A stretch of DNA of 38,571 nucleotides from Fidelibacterota bacterium (lineage in GTDB: Bacteria > Fidelibacterota > Marinisomatia > Marinisomatales > JABMOV01), in assembly GCA_013203145.1 (NCBI GenBank), contig JABMOV010000177.1, positions 1-38,571 of the forward strand, written 5' to 3'. Position numbers and translations under genes: made by a program. This document shows, piece after piece, positions 38,276-38,571 of this stretch. The first letter of the stretch is position 1. The number at the start of each line of letters is the position of its first letter. Under the pieces are notes generated by a model. That model was not told the origin of the DNA, did not search any database, and saw only the letters and a program-made list of their open reading frames with translations.

Positions 38276-38571
38276 ATGATTGAAAAATTGATTCTTTTTA
38301 CACTATTTCTAATTATTGGTTGTGACGCTGAAAAGGAAGTTTTTCGTTTTGTTGGTGAAACCATGGGAACAACTTATTCTATTACAGTAGTAGATCGAGA
38401 TATTCATTCAAAATCCAATAAGATTAAAAAAGAAATTGATTCAGTCTTGGTTGAAATAAATAGGCAAATGTCTACGTATGATCATGAATCAGAAATATCA
38501 AAATTGAATGATTTGCAAAGTGATAATTGGTTTTCGGTGTCACAGGATTTTCACCGTGTTTTATCCAAAGC
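38276..38571 (+). CDS. apbE: FAD:protein FMN transferase (ApbE), 5' part, truncated by the window end
   Basis: Manual translation MIEKLILFTLFLIIGCDAEKEVFRFVGETMGTTYSITVVDRDIHSKSNKIKKEIDSVLVEINRQMSTYDHESEISKLNDLQ...; lipobox-like LIIGC and ApbE GETMGTTYSI / MSTYDxxSEISKLN motifs. Open reading frame continues to base 38571. Confidence 0.93.
   Translation, partial: MIEKLILFTLFLIIGCDAEKEVFRFVGETMGTTYSITVVDRDIHSKSNKIKKEIDSVLVEINRQMSTYDHESEISKLNDLQSDNWFSVSQDFHRVLSK

Noticed and set aside
1-38571. CRISPR arrays, tRNA/rRNA genes, transposases, phage genes, defence systems
   Set aside because: Looked for regular repeats, tRNA T-loop motifs, and transposase/integrase/restriction motifs in the ORF translations; none found. 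Subtle RNAs cannot be excluded without covariance-model searches.

Overview
The window is a gene-dense, mostly + strand bacterial segment with four blocks. (1) An AT-rich polysaccharide (O-antigen/EPS) locus, about 36-10477: HTH-Wzz fusion, Wzx-type flippase, CDP-glycerol glycerophosphotransferase-like protein, GT2, Wzy-like polymerase, two GT4 and a WcaJ-type priming transferase. (2) A housekeeping run, about 10596-20398: serS, plsC-like, DUF2851, rfaE2-like, MltD-like LysM lytic transglycosylase, sppA, HU/IHF, an unannotated 31-aa AURKAIP1/COX24 (mS38/bS22)-like protein, a zinc-dependent phospholipase C/S1-P1-like protein, xseA, xseB and nadK. (3) A short WYL-like ORF convergent with a minus-strand pair encoding a CoA-binding protein and proline dehydrogenase. 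(4) A tightly packed co-directional run of about 16 kb: an 11-gene complex I set (nuoABCDHIJKLMN, no nuoE/F/G) followed directly by nqrABCDEF and the 5' part of apbE, which runs off the window end. Gene content suggests a Gram-negative FCB-group-like organism, possibly Marinimicrobia-like (inference only). I found no tRNA, rRNA, CRISPR array or transposase. No clearly new defence or mobile system is visible. The best leads are the HTH-Wzz fusion, the N-module-less complex I fused in layout to Na+-NQR, the tiny basic mS38-like ORF, and the teichoic-acid-type transferase in the polysaccharide locus.
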